The notes beneath the pieces were generated by a model that was not told the DNA's origin, ran no database searches, and saw only the letters and a list, made by a program, of their open reading frames with translations. Below are positions 31,601 to 47,562 of a stretch of 64,000 nucleotides of DNA, one piece after another (position 1 is the first letter of the stretch; each line of letters begins with the position of its first letter). This stretch comes from Megachile rotundata (lineage: Eukaryota > Arthropoda > Insecta > Hymenoptera > Megachilidae): assembly GCF_050947335.1 (NCBI RefSeq), contig NW_027473363.1, forward strand, positions 312,501 to 376,500, written 5' to 3'. The position numbers and the translations under genes were made by a program.

Positions 31601-32100
31601 TCAAACAATCACACAATCACACAATCACACAATCACACAATCACAATCACACAATCACACAATCACGCAATCAAACAATCACACAATCACACAATCACAC
31701 AATCACACACTCACACAATCACACAATCACATTCACACAATCACACAATCACACAATCTCACAATCACACAATCACACAATCACACAATCACACAATCAC
31801 AATCACACAATCACACAATCAAACAATCACACAATCACACAATCACACAAGCACACAATCACTCAATCACACAATCACACACTCACACAATCACACAATC
31901 ACATTCACACAATCACACAATCACACAATCTCACAATCACACAAACACATAATCACACAATAACACAATCACAATCACAAAATCACAATCACACAATCAC
32001 ACAATCACACAATCACACAATCACACAATCACACAATCACACAATCACACAATCACACAATCACACAATCACACAATCACACAATCACAATCACACAATC
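28607..32100 (+). repeat. Low-divergence octamer zone
   Basis: Mostly exact ACACAATC with few G-bearing variants; a single GATC/GGTC cluster sits at about 29,125-29,205 and another at about 30,915-31,000. Recurring modules are CACATTCAC, CACACTC and CACAGTCACAATC. A + strand reading frame stays open for 1118 codons (28607-31963) because stop-making variants (ATAATC, CAATAAC) are absent. I regard that as a result of low divergence, not as a gene. Confidence 0.7.
29720..30090 (+). repeat. 184 bp tandem pair with AACCCAC
   Basis: AACCCACAATCTC occurs with CCC at 29817 and at 30001, exactly 23 octamers apart, each followed by CAAACACACACTC and CATTCAC. The related pair in B11 has CCC at 49845 and 49969, 124 bp apart, a spacing that fits octamers plus two hexamers. 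Confidence 0.75.
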
Positions 32101-35100
32101 ACAATCACACAATCACACAATCACAATCACACTATCACATTCACACAATCACACAATCACACAATCACACAATCACACAATCACGCAATCACACAATCAC
32201 ACAATCACACAATCACACAATCACACAATCACACAATCACACAATCACACAATCGCACAATCGCAGACTCACACAATCACACAATCACACAATCACACAA
32301 TCACACACTCACACAATCACACAGTCACAATCACACAATCACAATCACACAATCACAATCACACAGTCACAATCACACAATCACACAATCACACAATCAC
32401 ACAATCACACAATCACAATCACACAATCACACAATCACGCAATCAAACAATCACACAATCACACAATCACACAATCACACAATCACACAATCACACACTC
32501 ACACAATCACACAATCACATTCACACAATCACACAATCACACAATCTCACAATCACACAATCACACAATCACACAATCACACAATCACAATCACACAATC
32601 ACACAATCAAACAATCACACAATCACACAATCACACAATCACACAAGCACACAATCACTCAATCACACAATCACACACTCACACAATCACACAATCACAT
32701 TCACACAATCACACAATCACACAATCTCACAATCACACAAACACATAATCACACAATAACACAATCACAATCACAAAAACACAATCACACAATCACAATC
32801 ACACAATCACAATCACACAATCACAATCACACAATCACAATCACACAATCACAATCACACAATCACAATCACACAATCACACAATCACACAATCAAACAA
32901 TCAAACAATCACACAATCACGGTCACACAACCACACAATCACACAATCACACAATCATACAATCACACAATCACAAAATCACACAAGCACACAATCACTC
33001 AATCACACAATCACACTCTCACACAGTCACACAATCACCCAACCGCACAATCACACAATCCCACAATCGCATAATCACACAATCACACAATCAGACAATC
33101 ACACAATCACACAATCACGCAGTCACAATCACACAAACCCACAATCTCACAATCACACAATCACAATCACACAAACACACACTCACACAATCACACAATC
33201 ACATTCACACAATCACACAATCACACAATCACACAATCACACAATCACGCAATCACACAATCACACAATCACACAATCACACAATCACACAATCACACAA
33301 TCACACAATCGCACAATCACACAATCACCAACCACACAATCACAATCACACAATCACAATCACACAATCACACAATCACTCAATCACACAATCAAACAAT
33401 CACACAATCACACAATCACACAATCACACAATCACACAATCACAATCACACAATCACACAATCACGCAATCAAACAATCACACAATCACACAATCACACA
33501 ATTACACAATCACACAATCACACACTCACACAATCACACAATCACATTCACACAATCACACAATCACACAATCTCACAATCACGCAATCACACAATCACA
33601 CAATCACACAGTCACACAATCACAATCACACAATCACACAATCAAACAATCACACAATCACACAATCACACAAGCACACAATCACTCAATCACACAATCA
33701 CACACTCACACAATCACACAATCACATTCACACAATCACACAATCACACAATCTCACAATCACACAAACACATAATCACACAATAACACAATCACAATCA
33801 CAAAATCACAATCTCACAATCACAATCACACAATCACAATCACACAATCACACAATCACACAATCAAACAATCAAACAATCACACAATCACGGTCACACA
33901 ACCACACAATCACACAATCACACAATCATACAATCACACAATCACAAAATCACACAAGCACACAATCACTCAATCACACAATCACACTCTCACACAGTCA
34001 CACAATCACCCAACCGCACAATCACACAATCCCACAATCGCACAATCACACAATCACACAATCAGACAATCACACAATCACACAATCACGCAGTCACAAT
34101 CACACAATCACAATCACACAATCACACAATCACACAATCAAACAATCAAACAATCACACAATCACGGTCACACAACCACACAATCACACAATCACACAAT
34201 CACAAAATCACACAATCACACAATCACACAATCACACAATCACTCAATCACTCAATCACACAATCACTCAATCAAACAATCACACAATCACACAATCACA
34301 CAATCACACAATCACACAATCACACACTCACACAATCACACAATCACATTCACACAATCTCACAATCACACAATCACACAATCACACAATCACACAATCA
34401 CAATCACACAATCACACAATCAAACAATCACACAATCACACAATCACACAAGCACACAATCACTCAATCACACAATCACACACTCACACAATCACACAAT
34501 CACATTCACAAAATCACACAATCACACAATCTCACAATCACACAAACACATAATCACACAATAACACAATCACAATCACAAAATCACAATCACAAAATCA
34601 CAATCACACAATCACAATCACACAATCACAATCACACAATCACAATGGCACAATCACAATCACACAATCACACAATCACACAATCAAACAATCAAACAAT
34701 CACACAATCACGGTCACACAATCAAACATTCACACAATCACACAATCACACAATCACACAATCACACAATCACACAATCACACAATCACACAACCACACA
34801 ATCACACAATCACACAATCACAATCACACAATCACACAATCACGCAATCAAACAATCACACAATCACACAATCACACAATCACACAATCACACAATCACA
34901 CACTCACACAATCACACAATCACATTCACACAATCACACAATCACACAATCTCACAATCACACAATCACACAATCACACAATCACAATCACACAATCACA
35001 CAATCAAACAATCACACAATCACACAATCACACAAGCACACAATCAATCAATCACACAATCACACACTCACACAATCACACAATCACATTCACACAATCA

Positions 35101-35819
35101 CACAATCACACAATCTCACAATCACACAATCACACAATCACACAATCACACAATCACACAATCACACAATCACAATCACACAATCACACAATCAAACAAT
35201 CACACAATCACACAATCACACAAGCACACAATCACTCAATCACACAACCACACACTCACACAATCACACAATCACATTCACACACTCACACAATCACACA
35301 ATCTCACAATCTCACAATCACACAAACACATAATCACACAATAACACAATCACAATCACAAAATCACAATCACACAATCACAATCACACAATCACACAAT
35401 CACACAATCAAAAATTCACACAATCACACAATCACACAATCACAATCACACAATCACACAATCACGCAATCAAACAATCACACAATCACACAATCACACA
35501 ATCACACAATCACACAATCACACAATCACACACTCACACAATCACACAATCACATTCACACAATCACACAATCACACAATCTCACAATCACACAATCACA
35601 CAACCACACAATCACACAATCACACAATCACACAATCACACAATCACACAATCACACAATCACACAATCACACAATCACACACTCACACAATCACACAAT
35701 CACATTCACACATTCAAACATTCACACAATCGCACAATCACACAATCACGATCACACAATCACGATCACACAATCACGATCACACAGTCACGATCACACA
35801 ATCACGATCACACAGTCAC

Positions 35820-37475
35820 GGTCACACAATCACACAATCACAATCACAAAATCTTACACAATCACACAATCACACAATCACACAATCACACAATCACACA
35901 ATCACACAGTCACACAATCACACAACCACACAACCACACAATCACACAAGCACACAATCACTCAATCACACAATCACACACTCACACAATCACACAATGA
36001 CACAATCACAGAATCACAGAATCACACAGTCACACCATCACACAATCACACAATCACACAATCACACAATCACACAATCACACAATCACACAATCTCACA
36101 ATCACACAATCACACAATCACACAATCACACAATCACACAATCACACAATCACACAATCACACAATCACACAATCACACAATCACACAATCAAACAATCA
36201 CACAATCACACAATCACAACCACACAACCACTCAATCACACAAGCACACAATCACTCAATCACACAATCACAATCACACAATCACACAATCACACAATCA
36301 CAATCACACAATCACACAATCACAATCACGCAATCACACAGTCACGGTCACACAATCACGATCACACAGTCACGGTCACACAATCACACAATCACAATCA
36401 CAAAATCTTACACAATCACACAATCACACAATCACACAATCACACAATCACACAATCACACAATCACACAGTCACACAATCACACAACCACACAACCACA
36501 CAATCACACAAGCACACAATCACTCAATCACACAATCACACACTCACACAATCACACAATGACACAATCACACAATCACAGAATCACACAGTCACACCAT
36601 CACACAATCACACAATCACACAATCACACAATCACACAATCTCACAATCACACAATCACACAATCACACAATCACACAATCACACAATCACAAAATCACA
36701 CAATCACAATCACACAATCACAATCACACAATCACAATCACACAATCACACAATCACACAATCACTCAATCACACAATCACACAATCACTATCACACAAT
36801 CACAATTACACAATCACACAATCACACACTCACACAATCACAATCACACAATCACACAATCACACAATCACACAATCACACAATCACACAATCACACAAT
36901 CACACAATCACACAATCACACAATCACACAATCACACAATCACACAACCACACAATCACACAATCACACAATCACACAATCACACAATCACACAATCACA
37001 CAATCACACACTCACACAATCACACAATCACATTCACACAATCAAACATTCACACAATCACGATCACACAGTCACGGTCACACAATCACACAATCACAAT
37101 CACAAAATCTTACACAATCACACAATCACACAATCACTCAATCACACAATCACACAATCACAATCACACAATCACAATTACACAATCACACAATCACACA
37201 ATCACACAATCACACAATCACACAATCACACAATCACACAATCACACAATCACACAATCACACAATCACACAATCACACAATCACACATTCACACAATCA
37301 CACAACCACACAACCACACAATCACACAAGCACACAATCACTCAATCACACAATCACACACTCACACAATCACACAATGACACAATCACACAATCACAGA
37401 ATCACACAGTCACACCATCACACAATCACACAATCACACAATCACACAATCACACAACCACACAACCACACAATC
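35820..37475 (+). repeat. Locally amplified unit with CACACCATC
   Basis: A unit with AATCTT (35850, 36404, 37106), the ACAACCACACAACCAC pair, an ATGACAC at 35,997, 36,559 and 37,378, and then CACAGTCACACCATC. Spacing between the ATGs is 562 and 819 bp. A fourth copy is far away at 52,480 with its own AATCTT at 52239. Confidence 0.75.
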
Positions 37476-37614
37476 ACACAAGCACACAATCACTCAATTA
37501 CACAATCACAATCACACAATCACACAATCACACAATCACACAATCACACAATCACACAATCACACAATCACGCAAACACACAATCACACAATCACACAAT
37601 CACACAATCACACA

Positions 37615-37932
37615 ATGACACAATCACACAATCACAGAATCACACAATCACTCAATCACACAATCACACAATCACAATCACACAATCACAATTACACAAT
37701 TACACAATCACGCAATCACACAATCACACAATCACACATTCACACAATCACACAATCACAATCACGCAATCACACAATCCCGATCACACAATCACGATCA
37801 CTCAATCACGATCACACAATCACGGTCACACAACCATACAATCACACAATCACACAATCACACAATCACACAATCACACAATCACGCAAACTCACAATCA
37901 CACAATCACACAATCTCACAATCACACAATGA
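37615..37932 (+). repeat. 318 bp conserved block, copy 4
   Basis: Same length and landmark order as the blocks at 4556, 7932 and 14888, but with two codon-level differences (CACAATC for CGCAATC at the start, and CGATCACTC for CGATCACAC near 37,800). It is the only full-length copy outside the first 16 kb. Confidence 0.75.
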
Positions 37933-39629
37933 CACAATCACACAATCACAGAATCACACAATCACACAATCACACAATCACACAATCACACAATCACACA
38001 ACCACACAATCACACAAGCACACAATCACCCAATCACACAATCACAATCACACAATCACACAATCACACAATCAAACAATCACACAATCACACAATCACA
38101 CAATCACACAATCTCACAATCACACAATCACAGAATCACAGAATCACACAATCACACAATCACACAATCACACAATCACACAATCACACAATCACAATCA
38201 CACAATCACAATCACACAATCACACAATCACGCAATCAAACAATCACACAATCACACAATCACACAAACACACAATCTCACAATCACACAATCGCAATCA
38301 CACAATCACACGATCACACAATCAAACAATCACACAATCACACAATCACACAATCACACAATCACACAATCACACAATCACACAATCACGATCACACAAT
38401 CACGATCACACAATCACGATCACACAATCACACAATCACACTATCACACAATCACACAATCACACACTCACACAATCACACAATCACATTCACACAATCA
38501 CACAATCACACAATCTCACAATCACACAATCACACAATCACACAATCACAACCACACAACCACACAATCACACAAGCACACAATCACTCAATTACACAAT
38601 CACAATCACACAATCACACAATCACACAATCACACAATCACACAATCACACAATCACGCAAACACACAATCACGATCACACAATCACACAATCACACAAT
38701 CACACAATCACACAATCACACAATCACACACTCACACAATCACACAATCACATTCACACAATCACACAATCACACAATCTCACAATCACACAATCACACA
38801 ATCACACAATCACAACCACACAACCACACAATCACACAATCACATTCACACAATCACACAATCACACAATCTCACAATGACACAATCACACAATCACACA
38901 ATCACAACCACACAACCACACAATCACACAAGCACACAATCACTCAATCACACAATCACAATCACACAATCACACAATCACAATCACACAATCACACAAT
39001 CACAATCACGCAATCACACAATCACGATCACACAATCACGATCACACAATCACGATCACACAATCACGATCACACAATCACGGTCACACAATCACGGTCA
39101 CACAACCACGCAATCACACAATCACACAATCACAAAATCACACAATCACACAATCACACAAACACACAACCACATAATCACAGAATCACGCAATCACACA
39201 ATCACACAATCACACAATCACACAATCACACAATCACACAATCACACAATCACACAATCACACAATCACGCAATCACACAAGCACACAATCACACAATCA
39301 CACAATCACACAATCACACAATCACACCATCAGACAATCACACGATCACACGATCACACGATCACACGATCACAATCACGCAATCACAATCACGCAGTCA
39401 CACAATCACGATCACACAATCACACAATCACACAATCACACAATCACACAATCACAACCACACAATCACAATCACACAATAACAATCACACAATCACACA
39501 ATCACACAACCACACAATTACACAAGCACGCAGTTACAATCGCACAATCACACAATCACACAATCACACAATCACACAATTACACAATCACACAATCACA
39601 AAATCATACAATCACACAATCACACAATC

Positions 39630-39948
39630 ACACGATCACACGATCACACGATCACACGATCACACGATCACACGATCACACGATCACAATCACGCAGTCA
39701 CACAATAACTGTCACACAATCACGGTCACATAATCACGGTCACATAATCACGGTCACACAATCACGGTCACACAATCACGGTCACACAATCACGATCACA
39801 CAATCACGATGACACAATCACGGTCACACAATCACGGTCACTCAATCACGGTCACACAATCACGGTCATACAATTACACAGTCACACAATCACACGGTCA
39901 CACAATCACACAGTCACACAATCACACGATCACACGATCACACGATCA
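39630..39948 (+). repeat. Marker cassette C8 (type S3)
   Basis: Seven ACACGATC units without GATA, five GGTC 14-mers, GATGAC at about 39807, then ACAAGCAC downstream. It combines S1-like GGTC number with an S2-like exit and has a single, unduplicated S head. C10 has the same combination. Confidence 0.88.
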
Positions 39949-42202
39949 CACAATCACACAAGCACACAATCACTCAATCACACAATCACATACTCACACA
40001 ATCACACAATCACCCAACCACACAATCACACAATCCCACAGTCGCACAATCACACAATCACACAATCACACAATCACACAATCACACAATCACACAATCA
40101 CACAATCACACAATCACACAATCACACAATCACACAATCACACAATCACACAATCACAATCACACAATCACAATCACACAATCACAATCACACAATCACA
40201 ATCACACAATCACAATCACACAATCACACAATCACACAATCAAACAATCACACAATCACACAATCACGGTCACACAATCAAACATTCACACAATCACACA
40301 ATCACGATCACACAATCACGATCACACAATCACGATCACACAATCACGATCACACAATCACGATCACACAATCACGGTCACACAATCAAACAATCACACA
40401 ATCACACAATCACACAATCACACAATCAAACAATCAAACAATCACACAATCACGGTCACACAATCAAACATTCACACAATCACACAATCACACAATCACG
40501 ATCACACAATCACGATCACACAATCACGATCACACAATCACGATCACACAATCACGATCACACAATCACGGTCACACACTCACGGTCACACAATCACGGT
40601 CACACAACCACACAATCACACAATCACACAATCACACAATCACACAATCACACACTCATACAATCACACAATCACATTCACACAATCACACAATCACACA
40701 ATCTCACAATCACACAATCACACAATCACACAATCACACAATCACAATCACACAATCACACAATCAAACAATCACACAATCACACAATCACACAAGCACA
40801 CAGTCACTCAATCACACAATCACACACTCACACAATCACATTCACACAATCACACAATCACACAATCTCACAATCACACAAACACATAATCACACAATAA
40901 CACAATCACAATCACAAAATCACAATCACACAATCACAATTACACAATCACAATCACACAATCACAATCACACAATCACACAATCACACAATCACACAAT
41001 CAAACAATCAAACAATCACACAATCACGGTCACACAATCAAACATTCACACAATCACACAATCACACAATCACGATCACACAATCACGATCACACAATCA
41101 CGATCACACAATCACGATCACACAATCACGATCACACAATCACGGTCACACACTCACGGTCACACAATCACGGTCACACAACCACACAATCACACAATCA
41201 CACAATCATACAATCACACAATCACACAATCACACAATCACAATCACACAATCACAATTACACAATCACATAATCACACAATCACACAATCACACAGTCA
41301 CACAATCACACAACCACACAACCACACAATCACACAAGCACACAATCACACAATCACACAATCACACAATCACACAATCACTCAATCACAGAATCACACA
41401 ATCACACAATCACACAATCACACAATCACACAATCACACAACCACACAATCACACAAGCACACAATCACTCAATCACACAATCACAATCACACAATCACA
41501 CAATCACACAATCACAATCACACAATCACAATCACACAATCACACAATCACAATCACGCAATCACACAATCACGATCACACAATCACGATCACACAATCA
41601 CGATCACACAATCACGGTCACACAATCACGGTCACACAACCACGCAATCACACAATCACACAATCACAAAATCACACAATCACACAATCACACAATCACA
41701 CAACCACATAATCACAGAATCACGCAATCACACAATCACACAATCACACAATCACACAATCACACAATCACACAATCACACAATCACGCAATCACACAAG
41801 CACACAATCACACAATCACACAAGCACGCAGTCACAATCACACAATCACACAATCACACAATCACACCATCACACAATCACACGATCACACGATCACACG
41901 ATCACACGATCACACGATCACAATCACGCAATCACAATCACGCAGTCACACAATCACGATCACACAATCACACAATCACACAATCACAATCACACCATCA
42001 CAATCCCACAATAACAATCACACAATCACACAATCACACAATCAAACAATCACAAATATCACACAATCACACAATCACAGAACCACACAATTACACAAGC
42101 ACGCAGTTACAATCGCACAATCACACAATCACACAATCACACAATCACACAATCACACAACCACACAATCACAAAATCATGCAATCACACAATCACACAA
42201 TC
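39949..42202 (+). repeat. Body B8 after C8 (2.3 kb, S head, L tail)
   Basis: S head with CATACTC at about 40,000 and a 14 bp run at about 40,150-40,220. Two GATC 14-mer clusters follow at about 40,310-40,380 and 40,497-40,570, each after a CAAACATTC. The tail carries CCATCACAC at about 41,866 and AAATATC at 42054, which are L markers. It is the reverse hybrid of B7. Confidence 0.8.
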
Positions 42203-42480
42203 ACACGATCACGCGATCACACGATCACACGATCACACGATCACAATCACGCAGTCACACAATAACTGTCACACAATCACGGTCACATAATCACGGTCAC
42301 ATAATCACGGTCACACAATCACGGTCACACAATCACGGTCACACAATCACGATCACACAATCACGATGACACAATCACGGTCACACAATCACGGTCACTC
42401 AATCACGGTCACACAATCACGGTCATACAATTACACAGTCACACAATCACACGGTCACACAATCACACAGTCACACAATC
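42203..42480 (+). repeat. Marker cassette C9 (L-like, shortest GATC run)
   Basis: Only five ACACGATC units, the second changed to ACGCGATC. TAACTGTC, five GGTC 14-mers and GATGAC at about 42364 follow. It exits through CACTCAATC like L copies but lacks the CACTGTC marker, passing instead to a 14 bp unit and CGCAATCAAAC. Confidence 0.88.
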
Positions 42481-43940
42481 ACTCAATCACACAATCACAC
42501 AATCACACAATCACACAATCACACAATCACAATCACACAATCACAATCACACAATCACACAATCACGCAATCAAACAATCACACAATCACACAATCACAC
42601 AAACACACAATCTCACAATCACACAATCGCAATCACACAATCACACGATCACACAATCAAACAATCACACAATCACACAATCACACAATCACACAATCAC
42701 ACAATCACACAATCACACAATCACGATCACACAATCACGATCACACAATCACGATCACACAATCACACAATCACACAATCACACAATCACACAATCACAC
42801 ACTCACACAATCACACAATCACATTCACACAATCACACAATCACACAATCTCACAATCACACAATCACACAATCACACAATCACAACCACACAACCACAC
42901 AATCACACAAGCACACAATCACTCAATTACACAATCACAATCACACAATCACACAATCACACAATCACACAATCACACAATCACACAATCACGCAAACAC
43001 ACAATCACGATCACACAATCACACAATCACACAATCACACAATCACACAATCACACACTCACACAATCACACAATCACATTCACACAATCACACAATCAC
43101 ACAATCTCACAATCACACAATCACACAATCACACAATCACAACCACACAACCACACAATCACACAATCACATTCACACAATCACACAATCTCACAATGAC
43201 ACAATCACACAATCACACAATCACAACCACACAACCACACAATCACACAAGCACACAATCACTCAATCACACAATCACAATCACACAATCACACAATCAC
43301 AATCACACAATCACACAATCACAATCACGCAATCACACAATCACGATCACACAATCACGATCACACAATCACGATCACACAATCACGATCACACAATCAC
43401 GGTCACACAATCACGGTCACACAACCACGCAATCACACAATCACACAATCACAAAATCACACAATCACACAATCACACAAACACACAACCACATAATCAC
43501 AGAATCACGCAATCACACAATCACACAATCACACAATCACACAATCACACAATCACACAATCACACAATCACGCAATCACACAAGCACACAATCACACAA
43601 TCACACAATCACACAATCACACAATCACACCATCAGACAATCACACGATCACACGATCACACGATCACACGATCACAATCACGCAATCACAATCACGCAG
43701 TCACACAATCACGATCACACAATCACACAATCACACAATCACACAATCACACAATCACACAATCACAATCACACAATCACAATCACACAATAAGAATCAC
43801 ACAATCACACAATCACACAACCACACAATTACACAAGCACGCAGTTACAATCGCACAATCACACAATCACACAATCACACAATCACACAATTACACAATC
43901 ACACAATCACAAAATCATACAATCACACAATCACACAATC
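42481..43940 (+). repeat. Body B9 after C9 (1.5 kb)
   Basis: It matches about 38.23-39.63 kb of B7 at an offset near 4.3 kb (4318 bp at the ATGACAC of 38878 and 43196; 4303 bp at the next cassette). CCATCAG is at 43630. AATAAGAATC near 43,792 is a change seen nowhere else; the usual form is AATAACAATC. Confidence 0.8.
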
Positions 43941-44250
43941 ACACGATCACACGATCACACGATCACACGATCACACGATCACACGATCACAATCACGCAG
44001 TCACACAATAACTGTCACACAATCACGGTCACATAATCACGGTCACATAATCACGGTCACACAATCACGGTCACACAATCACGGTCACACAATCACGATC
44101 ACACAATCACGATGACACAATCACGGTCACACAATCACGGTCACTCAATCACGGTCACACAATCACGGTCACACAATTACACAGTCACACAATCACACGG
44201 TCACACAATCACACAGTCACACAATCACACGATCACACGATCACACGATC
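43941..44250 (+). repeat. Marker cassette C10 (type S3)
   Basis: Six ACACGATC units, five GGTC 14-mers, GATGAC at about 44110. The tag reads CACACAATTAC rather than CATACAATTAC near 44,170, a private difference. It exits through ACAAGCAC. Confidence 0.88.
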
Positions 44251-47200
44251 ACACAATCACACAAGCACACAATCACTCAATCACACAATCACATACTCAC
44301 ACAATCACACAATCACCCAACCACACAATCACACAATCCCACAGTCGCACAATCACACAATCACACAATCACACAATCACACAATCACACAATCACACAA
44401 TCACACAATCACACAATCACAATCACACAATCACAATCACACAATCACAATCACACAATCACAATCACACAATCACAATCACACAATCACAATCACACAA
44501 TCACACAATCACACAATCAAACAATCACACAATCACACAATCACGGTCACACAATCAAACATTCACACAATCACACAATCACGATCACACAATCACGATC
44601 ACACAATCACGATCACACAATCACGATCACACAATCACGGTCACACAATCAAACAATCACACAATCACACAATCACACAATCACACAATCACACAATCAC
44701 ACAATCACACAATCACACAATCACACACTCATACAATCACACAATCACATTCACACAATCACACAATCACACAATCTCACAATCACACAATCACACAATC
44801 ACACAATCACACAATCACAATCACACAATCACACAATCAAACAATCACACAATCACACAATCACACAAGCACACAGTCACTCAATCACACAATCACACAC
44901 TCACACAATCACATTCACACAATCACACAATCACACAATCTCACAATCACACAAACACATAATCACACAATAACACAATCACAATCACAAAATCACAATC
45001 ACACAATCACAATTACACAATCACAATCACACAATCACAATCACACAATCACACAATCACACAATCACACAATCAAACAATCAAACAATCACACAATCAC
45101 GGTCACACAATCAAACATTCACACAATCACACAATCACACAATCACGATCACACAATCACGATCACACAATCACGATCACACAATCACGATCACACAATC
45201 ACGGTCACACACTCACGGTCACACAATCACGGTCACACAACCACACAATCACACAATCACACAATCATACAATCACACAATCACACAATCACACACTCAC
45301 ACAATCACACAATCACATTCACACAATCACACAATCACACAATTTCACAATCACACAATCACACAATCACACAATCACACAATCACAATCACAATCACAA
45401 AATCACAATCACACAATCACAATCACACAATCACTATCACACAATCACAATCACACAATCACAATCACACAATCACACAATCACACAATCAAACAATCAC
45501 ACAATCACACAATCACGGTCACACAATCAAACATTCACACAATCACACAATCACACAATCACGATCACACAATCACGATCACACAATCACGATACAACAA
45601 TCACGATCACACAATCACGATCACACAATCACGGTCACACAATCACACAATCACAATCACAAAATCTTACACAATCACACAATCACACAATCACTCAATC
45701 ACACAATCACACAATCACAATCACACAATCACAATTACACAATCACATAATCACACAATCACACAATCACACAGTCACACAATCACACAACCACACAACC
45801 ACACAATCACACAAGCACACAATCACACAATCACACAATCACACAATCACACAATCACTCAATCACACAGTCGCACAATCACAATCACACAATCACAATT
45901 ACACAATCACACAATCACACAGTCACACAATCACACAATCACAATCACGCAATCACACAATCCCGATCACACATTCACGATCACACAATCACGATCACAC
46001 AATCACGGTCACACAATCACGGTCACACAACCACACAACCACACAGTCACACAATCACGCAATCACACAATCACACAATCACACAATGACACAATCACGC
46101 AATCACAGAATCACACAATCACTCAATCACACAATCACACAATCACAATCACACAATCACAATCACACAATCACAATTACACAATTACACAATCACGCAA
46201 TCACACAATCACACAATCACATATTCACACAATCACACAATCACAATCACGCAATCACACAATCCCGATCACACAATCACGATCACACAATCACGATCAC
46301 ACAATCACGGTCACACGACCATACAATCACACAATCACACAATCACACAATCACACAATCACGCAAACTCACAATCACACAATCACACAATCTCACAATC
46401 ACACAATGACACAATCACACAATCACAGAATCACACAATCACACAATCACAAAATCACACAATCACACAATCACACAACCACACAATCACACAAGCACAC
46501 AATCACACAATCACACAATCACACAATCACACAATCACACAATCACACAATCACGCAAACAAACAATCACACAATCACACAATCACACAATCACACAATC
46601 ACACAAGCACACAATCACTCAATCACACAATCACAATCACACAATCACACAATCACACAATCACAATCACACAATCACACAATCACAATCACGCAATCAC
46701 ACAATCACGATCACACAATCACGATCACACAATCACGATCACACAATCACGGTCACACAATCACGGTCACACAACCACGCAATCACACAATCACACAATC
46801 ACAAAATCACACAATCACACAATCACACAATCACACAATCACACAATCACGCAATCACACAAGCACACAATCACACAATCACACAAGCACGCAGTCACAA
46901 TCACACAATCACACAATCACACAATCACACCATCACACAATCACACGATCACACGATCACACGATCACACGATCACACGATCACACGATCACACGATCAC
47001 AATCACGCAATCACAATCACGCAGTCACACAATCACGATCACACAATCACACAATCACACAATCACAATCACACCATCACAATCCCACAATAACAATCAC
47101 ACAATCACACAATCACACAATCAAACAATCACAAATATCACACAACCACACAATCACAGAACCACACAATTACACAAGCACGCAGTTACAATCGCACAAT

Positions 47201-47273
47201 CACACAATCACACAATCACACAATCACACAACCACACAATCACAAAATCATGCAATCACACAATCACACAATC
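44251..47273 (+). repeat. Body B10 after C10 (3.0 kb, S head, L tail)
   Basis: S head, then GATC clusters, GATACAAC at about 45,592 and AATCTT at 45663. A block like the 318 bp block follows at about 46,087-46,409, with an extra 14-mer, CATATTC instead of CACATTC and CACGACC near 46,315. The tail has CCATCACAC at about 46,927 and AAATATC at 47133. Confidence 0.8.
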
Positions 47274-47562
47274 ACACGATCACACGATCACACGATCACA
47301 CGATCACACGATCACACGATCACACGATCACAATCACGCAGTCACACAATAACTGTCACACAATCACGGTCACATAATCACGGTCACATAATCACGGTCA
47401 CACAATCACGGTCACACAATCACGGTCACACAATCACGATCACACAATCACGATGACACAATCACGGTCACACAATCACGGTCACTCAATCACGGTCACA
47501 CAATCACGGTCATACAATTACACAGTCACACAATCACACGGTCACACAATCACACAGTCACA
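47274..47562 (+). repeat. Marker cassette C11 (type L)
   Basis: Seven ACACGATC units, five GGTC 14-mers, GATGAC at about 47451, exit through CACTCAATC. Just upstream ATCATGCAATC replaces the usual ATCATACAATC, as also before C9. Confidence 0.9.

Larger units (their letters stand above)
27451..39629 (+). repeat. Body B7 after C7 (12.2 kb, longest body)
   Basis: The L head (CACTGTC at about 27567, CGGAATC at about 28019) passes into the most uniform octamer zone of the window (about 28.6-32.1 kb). CCAACC occurs at about 30,196 and 33,328. A 184 bp tandem pair lies at 29.72-30.09 kb. A recurrent unit marked by CACACCATC lies at 35,997, 36,559 and 37,378. AATCTT is at 35850, 36404 and 37106, and the fourth 318 bp block at 37,615. 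The tail is S-type with CCATCAG at 39327. An L head joined to an S tail makes this a hybrid. Confidence 0.8.
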
